From Pseudomonadota bacterium (GTDB lineage Bacteria; Pseudomonadota; Gammaproteobacteria; Burkholderiales; Rhodocyclaceae), in NCBI GenBank assembly GCA_029776255.1, contig JAKOTN010000080.1, positions 1-64,000 on the forward strand: a DNA stretch of 64,000 nucleotides, in the 5' to 3' direction. A program made the position numbers and the translations under genes. The notes under the pieces are model-generated. The model was given only the letters and a program-made list of their open reading frames with translations. It was not told the DNA's origin and ran no database searches. This document shows, piece after piece, positions 54,872 to 64,000 of this stretch; position 1 is the first letter of the stretch, and each line of letters begins with the position of its first letter.

Positions 54872-55539
54872 TGCGCTTCTCCCGCGGTGACGCCGACCAG
54901 TTGTCGGCGATTTTCGGCGACGAACTTCAGCGCCTTGTTGACCGCCTTGACCACCGCGCGCGGCGTGACCGTCGCACCAGCCACGGAGTCGAAACGACCG
55001 CCGTCCTTCCGGACCCGCCACTCGCGGTCGCTCACCGTCGCCAGCGACAGACCGTCGAACTGCGTGATCCACGGCCGTTCCTTGTTCTTGTCCTTGCGCG
55101 GCTCGATATAGTCGCCCAGCCCGGGGGTTTCCTTGTGCTGCGTCACACGGACGCCGAGCAAGGTGCCGTCGACCGTCACGCCAATCAGCAGACGAATCTT
55201 GCCCGAATAGCCGTCGGGCGCGATTGCCTCAAAAACCAGCGCGCTGATCTTGCCGTCCTTGCGGGCGCGATAGGCCGTAGACGCCTCATCGGCGCCGAGC
55301 AAGGGGTTCGCCGGCAACGGCACGCTATCGGTCAGCGGATCGTTGTCGTAGATCTGGCGCGGCAATACCTCGCCGATCAGTTTCATTTTCTCGGTCGCCG
55401 CCGCCGCTTCGATGGCCGGCTGCGTCCAGAAATAGGCCCCCGCCAGCAAGCTGGTGAACGCCACCACGAAGATCAGCAGGATGATCGCCGTGCGGGTGGC
55501 CATCCGGGCGGCGCTCGGGGGCTGGATCGGCGAGGTCAT
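54868..55539 (-). CDS. rnfG: Electron transport complex subunit RnfG (covalent FMN)
   Basis: 223 residues. One N-terminal membrane anchor (about 13-35), periplasmic FMN-binding domain with the flavinylation motif FDSVAGATVTPRAV; the flavin attaches to the threonine of SGAT-like 'AGATVT'. ITQFDGLSL and TPGLGDYIE are conserved. Overlaps rnfD and rnfE by ATGA. Confidence 0.94.
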   Translation of the reverse strand: MTSPIQPPSAARMATRTAIILLIFVVAFTSLLAGAYFWTQPAIEAAAATEKMKLIGEVLPRQIYDNDPLTDSVPLPANPLLGADEASTAYRARKDGKISALVFEAIAPDGYSGKIRLLIGVTVDGTLLGVRVTQHKETPGLGDYIEPRKDKNKERPWITQFDGLSLATVSDREWRVRKDGGRFDSVAGATVTPRAVVKAVNKALKFVAENRRQLVGVTAGEAQ

Positions 55540-56561
55540 TTTTTACCCTTCAAGCCGAAAATCGGCGGTTGGGTGTAGAGATCGATCAGCGGCGCGCACA
55601 GATTCAGCAGCAAGACCGCAAAGGCGACACCATCCGGATAGCCGCCGAAAACGCGAATCACGTAGGCCAGCATGCCGGCGGCAAACCCGAAGATCGCCTT
55701 GCCCTTGGGAGTGGTGCAGCCGGAAACCGGATCGGTGACGATGAAGAAGGCGCCAAGCATCGCGCCGCCGGAGAACAGATGGAACAAGGGATCGGCAAAC
55801 CGTAGCGGTTGCCACAGCCACAAGGCGCCAGCCAGCGCCCCCATGCCAGCGAGGAATCCCAAGGGCGCGTGCCAGGTAATGATCTTGCGCTGCCACAGCC
55901 ACAGACCACCCAGCAAGTAGCCGCCGGTCACCCATTCCCAGCCGCGACCGGCGAAATTGCCGAAAATCTCCTGCGAGGCCAGCAAGGTCGGCACGTCGAC
56001 CGCGCCCTCGCCCAGTTTGAGGGCGGTTTTCAGCGAATCGAGCGGTGTTGCGCCACTGATGGCGTCGAGTCGCGGCGCCAGACCGGCGATGATCCGGCAC
56101 TGCTCGACGAAGCTCAGCTTGAGACCCAGCGCCGGCCACTGCGACATCAGCGCCGGAAAGGAAACGATGCAGACGGCGAAGGCGATCATCGCCGGGTTGA
56201 AGGGATTCTGGCCGAGTCCGCCGTACAACTGCTTGGCGACGACGATGGCGAACAGGGTACCGACCACCACCAGCCACCACGGGGCCAGCGGCGGAAAGGC
56301 CAGTGCGACCAGCCAGGCGGTGACGATGGCGCTGCCATCGGTCAGAAACAGACCCAGCGGTTTACCGCGCACCTTCAGCATCAAGGCTTCGCCAAGCAGC
56401 GCGGCGAGCGTCGCCACCGCCACCTGCACCAGAATCGCCGGTCCTAGCTGCCAGACGTAAGCCGCGATGCCCGGCAGCAATGCCAGCAGCACCTGTAGCA
56501 TGACGCGGGTGACGCCGGTGCGCTCCCGCAACAGATAGGGGGGCGTCGAAAAGTCGATCAT
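55536..56561 (-). CDS. rnfD: Electron transport complex subunit RnfD
   Basis: 341 residues from ATG 56561. About nine to ten membrane helices. Covalent FMN site at the threonine in LDAISGATPLDSLK. Related to NqrB. Conserved GQNPFNPAMIAFA and FFIVTDPVSGCTTPKGK. Overlaps rnfC by ATGA and rnfG similarly. Confidence 0.95.
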   Translation of the reverse strand: MIDFSTPPYLLRERTGVTRVMLQVLLALLPGIAAYVWQLGPAILVQVAVATLAALLGEALMLKVRGKPLGLFLTDGSAIVTAWLVALAFPPLAPWWLVVVGTLFAIVVAKQLYGGLGQNPFNPAMIAFAVCIVSFPALMSQWPALGLKLSFVEQCRIIAGLAPRLDAISGATPLDSLKTALKLGEGAVDVPTLLASQEIFGNFAGRGWEWVTGGYLLGGLWLWQRKIITWHAPLGFLAGMGALAGALWLWQPLRFADPLFHLFSGGAMLGAFFIVTDPVSGCTTPKGKAIFGFAAGMLAYVIRVFGGYPDGVAFAVLLLNLCAPLIDLYTQPPIFGLKGKK

Positions 56562-58288
56562 GCGTCCTCCACCCGCTTCGGCGCGTCGGCCTGTTCCGGC
56601 GTCCCGGCGACCACAGCGGCGCGTCTGGCCTCGACGGCGGCAATCTCCCGCCGCTGCCCGGCGGTCGCCGGCTCGGTGTTTTTCGGTTGTACGGCCTCGC
56701 GTTGCGCGCGGGCGCGCTCCATGGCCGCGGCGATGGTCGCCCGCTTGGCCGCATCGGCGTCGGTGGAAGGCGGCAACGCCACCCCGTCGGCCGAGGGAAC
56801 GGAGGCGGCGGCGGAATCGGGTACTGCGGCGGAGACGGTCACCGCCGGCTTGGCCGCGCGCGCGGCGGCGGCCTTGGCCAGACGCTCGGCTTTTTCCGCC
56901 TGTTCGCGTTCCTCGCGGGCGTTGCGCCACTCGAAACGGGCCTTGGCGGCATCGGCCGCCTGCTTCTCACGCTCGCGAGCCCAGATTTCGCTTTTGGCGA
57001 AGCGGAAATACTGCACCAGTGGAATGTGCGATGGGCAGACATAGCCACAGCAACCGCATTCGATGCAGTCGAAGATATTGTATTCCTGTGTCTTGCCGAA
57101 ATTTCTCGCCCGCGCGAACCAGTACATTTCGAAAGGCTGCAATTCGTGCGGACAGGCTTCGGCACAGGAGCCGCAACGGATGCACGGCATCTCCGGCGGC
57201 GGCGCGGGAAACATGGCCGGGGTGCCGGCGATGAGGCAGTTGGTGGCCTTGACCACCGGCGCCGCCAGGTCCGGAATCTCGAAGCCCATCATCGGACCGC
57301 CCATCAGGAAGCGGGCCGTATCGGCCTTCGCCCGTCCGAGAGCGACGAGGTCGCGCATCGGCGTTCCCAGCCGCACCTCCCAGTTGCGCGGCTCTTCGAC
57401 GTTACCGGTCAGGGTGACGATGCGCGAAACCACCGGCTCGCCATGCGCCAGCGCCCGATAAGCGGTATACGCCGTGGCGACATTGAAACATTGCACGCCG
57501 AGTTCGGTCGAGCGCTTGCTCGCCGGTACTTCCTTGCCGGTCAGCACGCGGATCAACTGCTTGGCGCCGCCGGCAGGGTAACGTGTCGGCACGGCGATGA
57601 CCTCGTGATCCTCGCCCAATGCGGCAACCGCCGCTTTCATCGCCGCCACCGCTTCCGGCTTGTTGTCCTCGATGCCGATCAGCACCTGCCGGGCTTGCAG
57701 CAGATGACGAAAAATGGCGCCGCCACGGACGATGTCCTCGGCCCGTTCGCGCATCAGCATGTCGTCGCAGGTCATGAACGGCTCGCACTCGGCGCCGTTG
57801 ATCACCAGATGCTCGACTGGCACCGTCTTGGCGGCGGTCAATTTGGCGTGACTCGGGAATACCGCGCCACCCAGGCCGACCACCCCGGCATCGCGCAACA
57901 TCTCGCGCACCCGCTCGGGCGCCAGAGCGCGGTAATCGACCGGCTCGCGCGGCAGCCATTCGTCGCGACCGTCCGGCTCGATCACCACCGACAGCGTGGT
58001 CAACCCCGAGGGATGGGCAGCCACGTGCTCGGCGATGTCCTGCACGAGGCCGGAAGTAGGCGCGTGCACGGCGGAAGACACCCAACTGTCGGCGGCGCCG
58101 ATCCGTTGTCCCTTGAGCACAGTGTCGCCGACCTTGACCACCGGGTCGGGGATGCCGCCGATGCTCTGGTGCAACGGCACGTACAAACGCTCCGGCAAGG
58201 GCGCCTCGCCGATCGGCATCCGCACCGACGGCGCCTTGTGGGTTTGCGGCTTGACGCCGCCCTTGAATTTGAACAGATTCCGCAACAT
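56558..58288 (-). CDS. rnfC: Electron transport complex subunit RnfC
   Basis: 576 residues. N-terminal segment GGVKPQTHKAPS, NADH/FMN binding fold similar to complex I 51-kDa subunit (VGLGGAVFPSHAKL, LVINGAECEPFMTCDD), then two 4Fe-4S motifs: CIRCGSCAEACP and CIECGCCGYVCP. A charged Ala/Lys/Glu tail of about 140 residues follows (REEREQAEKAERLAKAA), variable in the family. It is the NADH-oxidising/reducing peripheral subunit. Confidence 0.96.
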   Translation of the reverse strand: MLRNLFKFKGGVKPQTHKAPSVRMPIGEAPLPERLYVPLHQSIGGIPDPVVKVGDTVLKGQRIGAADSWVSSAVHAPTSGLVQDIAEHVAAHPSGLTTLSVVIEPDGRDEWLPREPVDYRALAPERVREMLRDAGVVGLGGAVFPSHAKLTAAKTVPVEHLVINGAECEPFMTCDDMLMRERAEDIVRGGAIFRHLLQARQVLIGIEDNKPEAVAAMKAAVAALGEDHEVIAVPTRYPAGGAKQLIRVLTGKEVPASKRSTELGVQCFNVATAYTAYRALAHGEPVVSRIVTLTGNVEEPRNWEVRLGTPMRDLVALGRAKADTARFLMGGPMMGFEIPDLAAPVVKATNCLIAGTPAMFPAPPPEMPCIRCGSCAEACPHELQPFEMYWFARARNFGKTQEYNIFDCIECGCCGYVCPSHIPLVQYFRFAKSEIWAREREKQAADAAKARFEWRNAREEREQAEKAERLAKAAAARAAKPAVTVSAAVPDSAAASVPSADGVALPPSTDADAAKRATIAAAMERARAQREAVQPKNTEPATAGQRREIAAVEARRAAVVAGTPEQADAPKRVEDA

Positions 58289-58298
58289 TCGGATCGCC

Positions 58299-58841
58299 TC
58301 AGGCGGCGCGCTTGATATCGATCACCGGGTATTTCCACTTCCAGTTGTCGAGATTTTCGGCGATCGGCTGCATGACGATGCATTCGACCGGACACGGTTT
58401 GATGCACAGTTCGCAACCCGTGCATAGCGGCTCGACGATGGTGTGCATCTGTTTGGCGGCACCGACGATGGCATCCACCGGACACGCCTGAATACACAAG
58501 GTGCAGCCGATGCAGGTCTGCTCGTCGATGATCGCCACCTGTTTTGGTTTTTCCTCGGCGTCGAGTGGCTTGGCATCGCGACCGAGCAGATCGGCGAGCT
58601 TGCGCACCCCGTCCATGCCACCCGGCGGGCAGAGATTGATCTCGGCCTCGCCGGAGGCGATCGCCTCGGCGTAAGGCTTGCAACCCGGGTAGCCACACTG
58701 GCCGCATTGCGTCTGCGGCAGGATCGCCTCCACTTTCTCGACCAGCGGATTGCCTTCGACCCTGAATTTGATCGATGCGTAACCGAGCGCCGCACCGAGA
58801 ACGACGGCGCCAAGCGCCATGACCGCCAAGGCAATGATCAT
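58299..58841 (-). CDS. rnfB: Electron transport complex subunit RnfB (ferredoxin-type)
   Basis: 180 residues from ATG overlapping the rnfA stop (ATGA). N-terminal membrane helix, then a Cys cluster [19 protein letters not shown] (4Fe-4S, with the fourth Cys in INLCPPGG), followed by two ferredoxin 4Fe-4S motifs: [12 protein letters not shown] and [12 protein letters not shown]. It accepts electrons from ferredoxin and passes them to the membrane part. Confidence 0.96.
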   Translation of the reverse strand: MIIALAVMALGAVVLGAALGYASIKFRVEGNPLVEKVEAILPQTQCGQCGYPGCKPYAEAIASGEAEINLCPPGGMDGVRKLADLLGRDAKPLDAEEKPKQVAIIDEQTCIGCTLCIQACPVDAIVGAAKQMHTIVEPLCTGCELCIKPCPVECIVMQPIAENLDNWKWKYPVIDIKRAA

Positions 58842-59422
58842 TGGTACTTGTCCAGCCCGGCGAAGCCCATGAACGCGAGACTCATCAGGCCAGCGGTCAC
58901 CATGGCGATCGCCGTTCCCTTGAAATAGGTGGGCACCTCGGCCCCCTCGATGCGTTCGCGAATACCGGCGAAAAGCACCAGCACCAACGAAAAACCCACC
59001 GAACTGCCGGCGCCGAACAGCAGCGACTCGACGAAATCGTACTTGTTGGCGACGTTCAACAGCGGAACGCCGAGCACGGCGCAATTGGTGGTGATCAACG
59101 GCAAATAGATACCCAGCACCTGATGCAGCACCGGGCTGACCTTCTGGATCACCATTTCGGTCAACTGGACGATGGCCGCCACGGTAACGATGAACGACAA
59201 GGTGCGCAGATATTCCAGCCCAAAAGGCATCAACAGGTAGTGATCGATGATGTAGCTGGCGCCGGTGGCGACGGTGAGCACGAAAGTCGTCGCCGCCCCC
59301 ATGCCGAAAGCCGTTTCCAGTTTCTTGGACACGCCCATGAACGGGCACAGACCGAGAATCTTGACCAACACGACGTTATTGACGAGCACCGCCCCAACGA
59401 TGATGAACAGGTAGTGGGTCAT
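58838..59422 (-). CDS. rnfA: Electron transport complex subunit RnfA
   Basis: 194 residues from [20 protein letters not shown], the family's normal start and length; an upstream TTG would add five residues. Six membrane helices, conserved [14 protein letters not shown] and [16 protein letters not shown] with cysteines of the RnfA/RnfE 2Fe-2S site. First rnf gene; a good promoter lies just upstream. Confidence 0.96.
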   Translation of the reverse strand: MTHYLFIIVGAVLVNNVVLVKILGLCPFMGVSKKLETAFGMGAATTFVLTVATGASYIIDHYLLMPFGLEYLRTLSFIVTVAAIVQLTEMVIQKVSPVLHQVLGIYLPLITTNCAVLGVPLLNVANKYDFVESLLFGAGSSVGFSLVLVLFAGIRERIEGAEVPTYFKGTAIAMVTAGLMSLAFMGFAGLDKYQ

Positions 59423-59463
59423 GTTTGTCGTCGGCAAAAGGTGAAATGTTTCGAAGCGCGGCG

Positions 59464-59492
59464 ATTATCCTCCGCCGATGACCCGCATTCAA
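59464..59492 (-). promoter_or_regulatory. Sigma-70 type promoter of the rnf operon
   Basis: On the minus strand TTGAAT (59492-59487), 17 bases, then GATAAT (59469-59464). It lies in the 97-base gap between pyrD and rnfA, so rnf can be transcribed separately from pyrD. Confidence 0.65.
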
Positions 59493-59519
59493 CCACTTTA
59501 TCGGCCATCCCTCGATGGC

Positions 59520-60557
59520 TCAGCGCCGACGGCGCCTGGCCACGGCTCGCGCCGCCTCGGCAACCAGATCGGGACCGCGGTAGATGAAACCCGTGTAAAT
59601 CTGCACCAGACTGGCGCCAGCGGCGATTTTCGCCGCCGCGTCGTCGCCACGCAGGATGCCACCGACCCCGATGATCGGTACCTCGCCGGCCAGAGCGACC
59701 GACAACTGCCGCAACACCTCGGTCGACGAAGCGAACAACGGCGCGCCGGACAAGCCGCCGGCCTGCTCGGCATTCGGCAGACCGTCCACCGCCGCGCGCG
59801 AAATGGTGGTGTTGGTGGCGATGACTCCGTCCATGCGGTGCCGCCGCAACAAGTCGGCAATCGCCCGCAGTTGCTCGTCGTCCAGATCGGGAGCGATCTT
59901 CAGCGCCAGAGGCACATAGTTGCCGTGCCGGTCGGCAAGCCGCGATTGCGCGGCTTTCAGGCTCCCCAACAAGGCGTCGAGCGCGTCGTCGCGTTGCAGT
60001 TCGCGCAGATTCTTGGTGTTCGGGCTGGAAATATTGACCGTCACATAACTGGCCGCGCCATAGACGCGCTCCAGACAAAACAGGTAATCGTCGGCGGCTT
60101 TCTCGATCGGCGTGTCGAAATTCTTGCCGATGTTGATTCCCAGCACACCGCCGTTCGAGGTGAACTTCGCCGCCGCTACATTGGTCAACAGCTTATCGAC
60201 ACCGTCGTTATTGAAGCCCATGCGATTGATGATCGCCTGCTTTTCTGGAATCCTGAACATCCGCGGCCGCGGATTGCCCGGCTGCGGTCGCGGCGTGACG
60301 GTTCCGATTTCGATGAACCCGAAACCAATGGCCGCCAAGGCGTCGATGTGGTCGCCGTTTTTGTCCAGCCCGGCGGCCAGACCGACCGGGTTCGGAAAAT
60401 CGATCCCCATCACCCGCACGGGGTCTGGCGGCACGCTCGGGGATAGCACGCAACCGATGCCGGTGGCCCTGAGCAAATCGATGCCGGCCATGCCGATACC
60501 GTGCGCGGTCTCGGCATCGAGGGCAAAAAAGAAATTGCGAATCAGTGGATATAGCAT
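59520..60557 (-). CDS. pyrD: Dihydroorotate dehydrogenase (quinone), class 2
   Basis: 345 residues. Short amphipathic N-terminal helix pair typical of class 2 ([20 protein letters not shown]), which docks to the membrane and forms the quinone tunnel. FMN barrel: [32 protein letters not shown], catalytic Ser in [24 protein letters not shown]. Makes orotate for pyrimidines and passes electrons to ubiquinone, linking it to the ubi genes here. Confidence 0.96.
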   Translation of the reverse strand: MLYPLIRNFFFALDAETAHGIGMAGIDLLRATGIGCVLSPSVPPDPVRVMGIDFPNPVGLAAGLDKNGDHIDALAAIGFGFIEIGTVTPRPQPGNPRPRMFRIPEKQAIINRMGFNNDGVDKLLTNVAAAKFTSNGGVLGINIGKNFDTPIEKAADDYLFCLERVYGAASYVTVNISSPNTKNLRELQRDDALDALLGSLKAAQSRLADRHGNYVPLALKIAPDLDDEQLRAIADLLRRHRMDGVIATNTTISRAAVDGLPNAEQAGGLSGAPLFASSTEVLRQLSVALAGEVPIIGVGGILRGDDAAAKIAAGASLVQIYTGFIYRGPDLVAEAARAVARRRRR

Positions 60558-60795
60558 ACGGTGATTTTACCGCATCGCAGCATCCGGCGCTTGTCGACAC
60601 GGCGATTCCTTCCGCGCTTCGCGACCGTCATCGTCGATGCTTTCGGAACGGCAACCGGCGACCGCGTATTTTTCGCGCCGATCATATTAGAATGCCAGCG
60701 GGGAAAAGAGGGTCGGGGCCAACCCTGGGCGCGGAACCGCCGATGACCGGAAACAGTCATCGACGGCTCGGCCAGTTGAAAGAAAGGTACGTGCC

Positions 60796-61167
60796 ATGCA
60801 ATTGCTGAAAACCACCCTGGCGTGCCTCCTCCTGTGCACGGCCGGCGTCGGAGACGCCCTGGCTGATCGTTGGCACGGCGGCGCGCGCGTTGGCGTGGTC
60901 GTCGGCCCGACCTGGGGACCCTATTACCCCGGTCCGGTCTATTACCCGCCTTACCCACCCTACCCGTCGTACTACCCGCCGGTCGTGGTGGCGCAGCCGG
61001 CGCCACCGGTTTACGTCGAACAGACGGAACCGCCGGCAACCGAGCGTCCCGCGCCGCAATCCCACTATTGGTACTATTGCGCCGCCAGAAAAGCCTATTA
61101 CCCTTACGTGAAGACCTGTCCGCGCGGCTGGGTCGAGGTCGCGCCAGTTCCACCACGTCAGCCCTGA
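60796..61167 (+). CDS. Exported Pro/Tyr-rich protein
   Basis: 123 residues with signal peptide (LLLCTAGVGDALA). A Tyr/Pro-rich middle (YYPGPVYYPPYPPYPSYYPP) and a conserved-looking end SHYWYYCAARKAYYPYVKTC then PRGWVEV. The two cysteines flanking the aromatic segment could form a disulfide. Small proteins with this end are common in betaproteobacteria beside glycine-zipper lipoproteins; role unknown. Confidence 0.72.
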   Translation: MQLLKTTLACLLLCTAGVGDALADRWHGGARVGVVVGPTWGPYYPGPVYYPPYPPYPSYYPPVVVAQPAPPVYVEQTEPPATERPAPQSHYWYYCAARKAYYPYVKTCPRGWVEVAPVPPRQP

Positions 61168-61188
61168 ACACGGCCAGGAGAAAACCGC

Positions 61189-61722
61189 ATGAAATCAATG
61201 AACAAGTACCCCATAGTCCTGGCCAGCCTGCTGCTCGGTGCCTGTGTGAGCGTGCCGACCGGCCCGACAGCCATGGTTTTGCCGGGAAGCGGCAAGAGCT
61301 TCGACCAATTCCGCCATGACGACGCTGACTGCCGGCACTATGCCTATGTACAAGTCGGCGGCGCCACGGCCGGTGAGAACGCGACCAACGCCGGCATCAA
61401 CAGCGCCATCATCGGCACCGCGATCGGCGCGGTCGCCGGCGCGGCCATCGGCGGGCGTAGCGGCGCGGCCGTCGGGGCCGGCACCGGCTTGCTGTTCGGT
61501 AGCGCGGCCGGCACCGGCGCCGCGCAAAATTCCGCCTACGGCACGCAGCGCCAGTACGACAATGCCTACGTCCAGTGCATGTACGCCAAAGGGCATAGCG
61601 TTCCCGTTGCCGCGACCACGACACGGCGTCAGCAGACGTCGGCGGTCAGCCCGACACCGAACTATAACTATCCTCCGCCGCCGCCCGGCAACCCGCCGCC
61701 ACCGCCGCCAGGTTATCGCTGA
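61189..61722 (+). CDS. Glycine-zipper lipoprotein
   Basis: 177 residues, lipoprotein signal IVLASLLLGAC. A glycine-zipper segment (about 68-103, with AIGAVAGAAIGGRSGAAVGA) follows a small Asp/His/Tyr region (FDQFRHDDADCRHYAYVQVG), then QRQYDNAYVQCMYAKGH and a Pro-rich tail. Such proteins insert in the outer membrane or oligomerise; function unknown. Starts 21 bases after the Pro/Tyr-rich gene, so co-transcribed. Confidence 0.8.
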   Translation: MKSMNKYPIVLASLLLGACVSVPTGPTAMVLPGSGKSFDQFRHDDADCRHYAYVQVGGATAGENATNAGINSAIIGTAIGAVAGAAIGGRSGAAVGAGTGLLFGSAAGTGAAQNSAYGTQRQYDNAYVQCMYAKGHSVPVAATTTRRQQTSAVSPTPNYNYPPPPPGNPPPPPPGYR

Positions 61723-61940
61723 GACCAGCGGAACCTTTATCGAAACCTCCACCGATCACGGGTTCGGCGAAACGATGTCGGACCCGCGATCGGTTTACAG
61801 TCTCGCAAGCGCAAACACGGCGGCGTGGATGACGTCGGAAACGGCTGACCGGCCTCACGCATCGTGCCCGCGCCGGTCGACGATCGGCAATCTCAAGTAG
61901 AATGTGCCGCCCCACCAACGGAAGCAGACGAACAGCGCGC

Positions 61941-63158
61941 ATGGAACTACAGGGAAAACGAATCGTTCTCGGCGTCAGCGGCGGTATTGCCGCTTACAAG
62001 GCGGCGGAACTGCTCCGCCTGCTGATCAAGGACGGCGCCACGGTACAGGTCGCGATGACCGAGGCGGCGACGCATTTTGTCACCCCGGTCACTTTTCAAG
62101 CGCTTTCCGGCCAGCCGGTATTCATCGACCAATGGGATGCGCGCATGGCCAATAACATGGCGCACATCGATCTGTCGCGTCACGCCGACGTGCTGCTGGT
62201 GGCGCCCGCCTCCGCCGATTTCCTGGCCAAGGTGGCCAACGGCCTTGCCGACGACCTGTTGAGCACATTGGTCCTGGCCCGCGATTGCCCGCTGCTGTTG
62301 GCGCCGGCGATGAACCGCCAGATGTGGGAGAACCCGGCCACCCGGCGCAATGTCGCCACCTTGCGCGCCGACGGCATCGCTATCGTCGGGCCGGCCAGCG
62401 GCGAACAGGCCTGCGGCGAAACCGGCCTTGGACGCATGCTGGAGCCGGAGGAAATCCTCGCCGAACTGATCGCCCACTTTCAACCGAAAGTACTGGCCGG
62501 CAAACGCGTCCTGCTGACGGCGGGGCCGACCTTCGAGGCCATCGACCCGGTGCGCGGCATCACCAATCTGTCGAGCGGCAAGATGGGTTACGCCATCGCC
62601 CGCGCCGCACGCGAGGCGGGCGCGCAAGTGACACTGGTCTCCGGGCCGGTGGACCTTCCCGCCCCGCCAGGTGTCGAACGCATCGCCGTGACCAGTGCGC
62701 GACAGATGCACGCGGCGGTGCATCGCCAAATCGCCGCGCATGCCGAAAACGCCGCCGATCTCGACGTATTCATCGCCGTCGCCGCCGTCGCCGACTATCG
62801 GCCCGCCACGTTCATCGCCCAAAAGATCAAGAAAGCCGCCCAAGCCGCGCCACCAATGATCGAACTAAGGCAAAACCCGGACATCCTCGGCGAAGTCGCC
62901 GCCCTGCCGAAACCGCCGCTGTGCGTCGGCTTTGCCGCCGAAAGCGAAAATCTGGCGGCCTACGCGGAAAACAAGCGCCGACGCAAAGGCATTCCGCTGA
63001 TCGTCGGCAATCTGATCCACGACGGATTCGGCGGCGACCGCAACACCCTGATCCTGTTCGACGACGACGGTCAGCACCCGCTCGCGCCGGACTCGAAACT
63101 CCGTCTGGCGAGGCAACTCGTGGCACGCATCGCCACGTTGCTGGAGAAACGCCGATGA
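61941..63158 (+). CDS. coaBC: Bifunctional phosphopantothenoylcysteine decarboxylase/synthase
   Basis: 405 residues from ATG 61941. N-terminal flavin-dependent CoaC domain ([16 protein letters not shown]; catalytic His in [23 protein letters not shown] with the active Cys) and C-terminal CoaB synthetase ([29 protein letters not shown]). Makes 4'-phosphopantetheine for CoA. Its stop overlaps dut (ATGA). Confidence 0.96.
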   Translation: MELQGKRIVLGVSGGIAAYKAAELLRLLIKDGATVQVAMTEAATHFVTPVTFQALSGQPVFIDQWDARMANNMAHIDLSRHADVLLVAPASADFLAKVANGLADDLLSTLVLARDCPLLLAPAMNRQMWENPATRRNVATLRADGIAIVGPASGEQACGETGLGRMLEPEEILAELIAHFQPKVLAGKRVLLTAGPTFEAIDPVRGITNLSSGKMGYAIARAAREAGAQVTLVSGPVDLPAPPGVERIAVTSARQMHAAVHRQIAAHAENAADLDVFIAVAAVADYRPATFIAQKIKKAAQAAPPMIELRQNPDILGEVAALPKPPLCVGFAAESENLAAYAENKRRRKGIPLIVGNLIHDGFGGDRNTLILFDDDGQHPLAPDSKLRLARQLVARIATLLEKRR

Positions 63159-63607
63159 ATCGCCGCGTGGACGTCAAACTGCTGGACGCCCGACTGCGCG
63201 ACAACCCGCCGCGCTACGCCAGCGCCGGCGCCGGCGGCCTCGACCTGCGGGCCTGCATTGCCGCGCCGCTGACGATCCAGCCGGGCGAAACCGTCCTGAT
63301 TCCCACCGGCATCGCCATCCACCTCGCCGACCCGAGCCTGGCGGCGATGATTCTGCCGCGTTCCGGTCTCGGCCACAAACACGGCATCGTTCTCGGCAAT
63401 CTGGTCGGCCTGATCGACTCCGACTACCAGGGCGAAATCATGGTGTCGACCTGGAACCGCGGCCAAACCGCCTTCGCCCTGCAACCGCTGGACCGCCTGG
63501 CGCAACTGGTCATCGTCCCGGTGCTGCGGATGGATTTCAACATCGTCGAGGAATTTGCCGCCAGCGCGCGCGGCGACGGCGGCTTCGGCAGCACCGGTCA
63601 CGCCTAG
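63155..63607 (+). CDS. dut: dUTP diphosphatase
   Basis: 150 residues from ATG 63155. Trimeric dUTPase motifs in order: [41 protein letters not shown] and the C-terminal GDGGFGSTG arm that closes the active site. Keeps uracil out of DNA. The stop TAG lies directly at the edge of the IS element, but the protein ends normally. Confidence 0.96.
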   Translation: MNRRVDVKLLDARLRDNPPRYASAGAGGLDLRACIAAPLTIQPGETVLIPTGIAIHLADPSLAAMILPRSGLGHKHGIVLGNLVGLIDSDYQGEIMVSTWNRGQTAFALQPLDRLAQLVIVPVLRMDFNIVEEFAASARGDGGFGSTGHA

Positions 63608-64000
63608 CAGGCTGCTGAAATACCACCTCGCAAACGCGACCGGCAGTACTCAAACGAGTTGTTTTTCATGATGCGGAGGGTGTTTTCCGTTTTTCGCGCG
63701 CATTTGTTGGTGATTCCGAGGTGTATTTTCGTCATATTGCACCCAGTGGACGAATTGCTCCCAACGTGCGCATGCGCGTCAGGTTGTAGGCAGTCATGGT
63801 CAGCACGAACAACTGATCGACCTTGTCCAACCCACGCACCATCACCTGGCGTATCGGCCCGATGAATTTGGCCCAGCCAAATCCTTGCTCAATGAGTTTG
63901 CGCTTTTGCTGGGAGATTGCATAGCCGTCACTGTCGGCAATCTCGTCCGGCACGGCAGAGCGACGATGACTGGTGTTCTGTGCGACATGGGGAATGACGT
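63608..64000 (-). mobile_element. IS5/IS1182-type insertion sequence, end portion
   Basis: The element runs leftward into the window from beyond 64000. It seems to end right after the dut stop, where the top strand begins CAGGCTGCTGAAA, a form seen at ends of IS5/IS1182-type elements; the preceding bases are CCTAG. The exact end and target duplication need the other end. Confidence 0.7.
63732..64000 (-). CDS. IS5-family transposase, C-terminal part
   Basis: Frame open from the window edge to the stop at 63732-63734, 88 residues visible. It contains IPHVAQNTSHRRSA, then RKLIEQGFGWAKFIGPIRQV and VLTMTAYNLTRMRTLG, the standard end of IS5-group DDE transposases including the final catalytic glutamate (in LIEQGFGW). 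A GTG at 63953 is only internal. No frameshift in the visible part. Confidence 0.87.
   Translation of the reverse strand, partial: VIPHVAQNTSHRRSAVPDEIADSDGYAISQQKRKLIEQGFGWAKFIGPIRQVMVRGLDKVDQLFVLTMTAYNLTRMRTLGAIRPLGAI

Noticed and set aside
1-64000. Composite transposon bounded by the two IS elements
   Set aside because: The two elements are of different families (IS3 and IS5/IS1182), and the 63 kb between them is mostly housekeeping.
1-64000. CRISPR array, rRNA or tRNA genes, prophage
   Set aside because: No regularly spaced repeats, no tRNA-like cloverleaf or rRNA sequence and no phage structural genes were seen.

Overview
The window is high-GC and coding-dense. Its gene content (Rnf complex, quinone-linked PyrD, UbiU/V/T, Cache- and 4HB-type chemoreceptors, DUF1841, DUF2782, DUF2242 and BPSS1780-type proteins) points to a facultatively anaerobic betaproteobacterium. 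Rhodocyclales is my best guess. This is inferred from gene content and protein style; no rRNA or tRNA gene is present to confirm it.

Layout. 1-200 is the right end of an IS3-family element, which truncates a chemoreceptor gene (198-1370). A small exported helical protein and an intact Cache-domain chemoreceptor follow (to 3792). 4132-9255 carries an MFS exporter, a copper-handling trio (Sco1-type thioredoxin, YdbL-like protein, PCuAC chaperone) and a membrane diguanylate cyclase. 9264-13365 is a vitamin B12 uptake operon, btuB-btuC-btuD on the minus strand, behind a well-conserved cobalamin riboswitch. 13481-25008 is an accessory region: an orphan SUKH/SMI1 protein, a DUF3616 protein, UDP-glucose dehydrogenase plus UDP-glucuronate epimerase, a complete type III restriction-modification system, and a polysaccharide polymerase/ligase-like membrane protein whose start overlaps the restriction gene stop. 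25163-25973 pairs crcB with DUF190.

26021-29499 is the oxygen-independent ubiquinone module ubiU-ubiV-ubiT with a trailing DMT transporter. It has a textbook class II FNR/ANR promoter: the TTGAC-N4-GTCAA site is centred 41.5 bases upstream of the start predicted from a TATACT -10 box. 29778-35260 is a five-PAS hybrid kinase next to a FIST-domain sensor. 35348-42151 holds an SDR, dsbA (with terminator), a SPOR protein, argS, ubiB and a class I amidotransferase. 42235-48336 holds a second hybrid kinase, the overlapping chain nadD-rsfS-rlmH-maf, two paralogous BPSS1780-type membrane proteins and a DUF2782 protein. polA and a DUF2242 lipoprotein run rightwards (48631-51917).

51944-59492 is a tightly overlapping operon rnfA-B-C-D-G-E-nth-FIST_C protein-DUF1841, preceded by pyrD. 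60796-63607 carries two exported surface proteins, coaBC and dut. The window ends in an IS5/IS1182-type element.

Central theme: redox and quinone metabolism for life with and without oxygen (UbiB, UbiUVT, PyrD, Rnf, Sco/PCuAC), together with sensing (two chemoreceptors, a diguanylate cyclase, two hybrid kinases, two FIST proteins). The main accessory insertion is the restriction-modification system inside what looks like a polysaccharide locus. No CRISPR array, prophage or rRNA/tRNA gene was seen.
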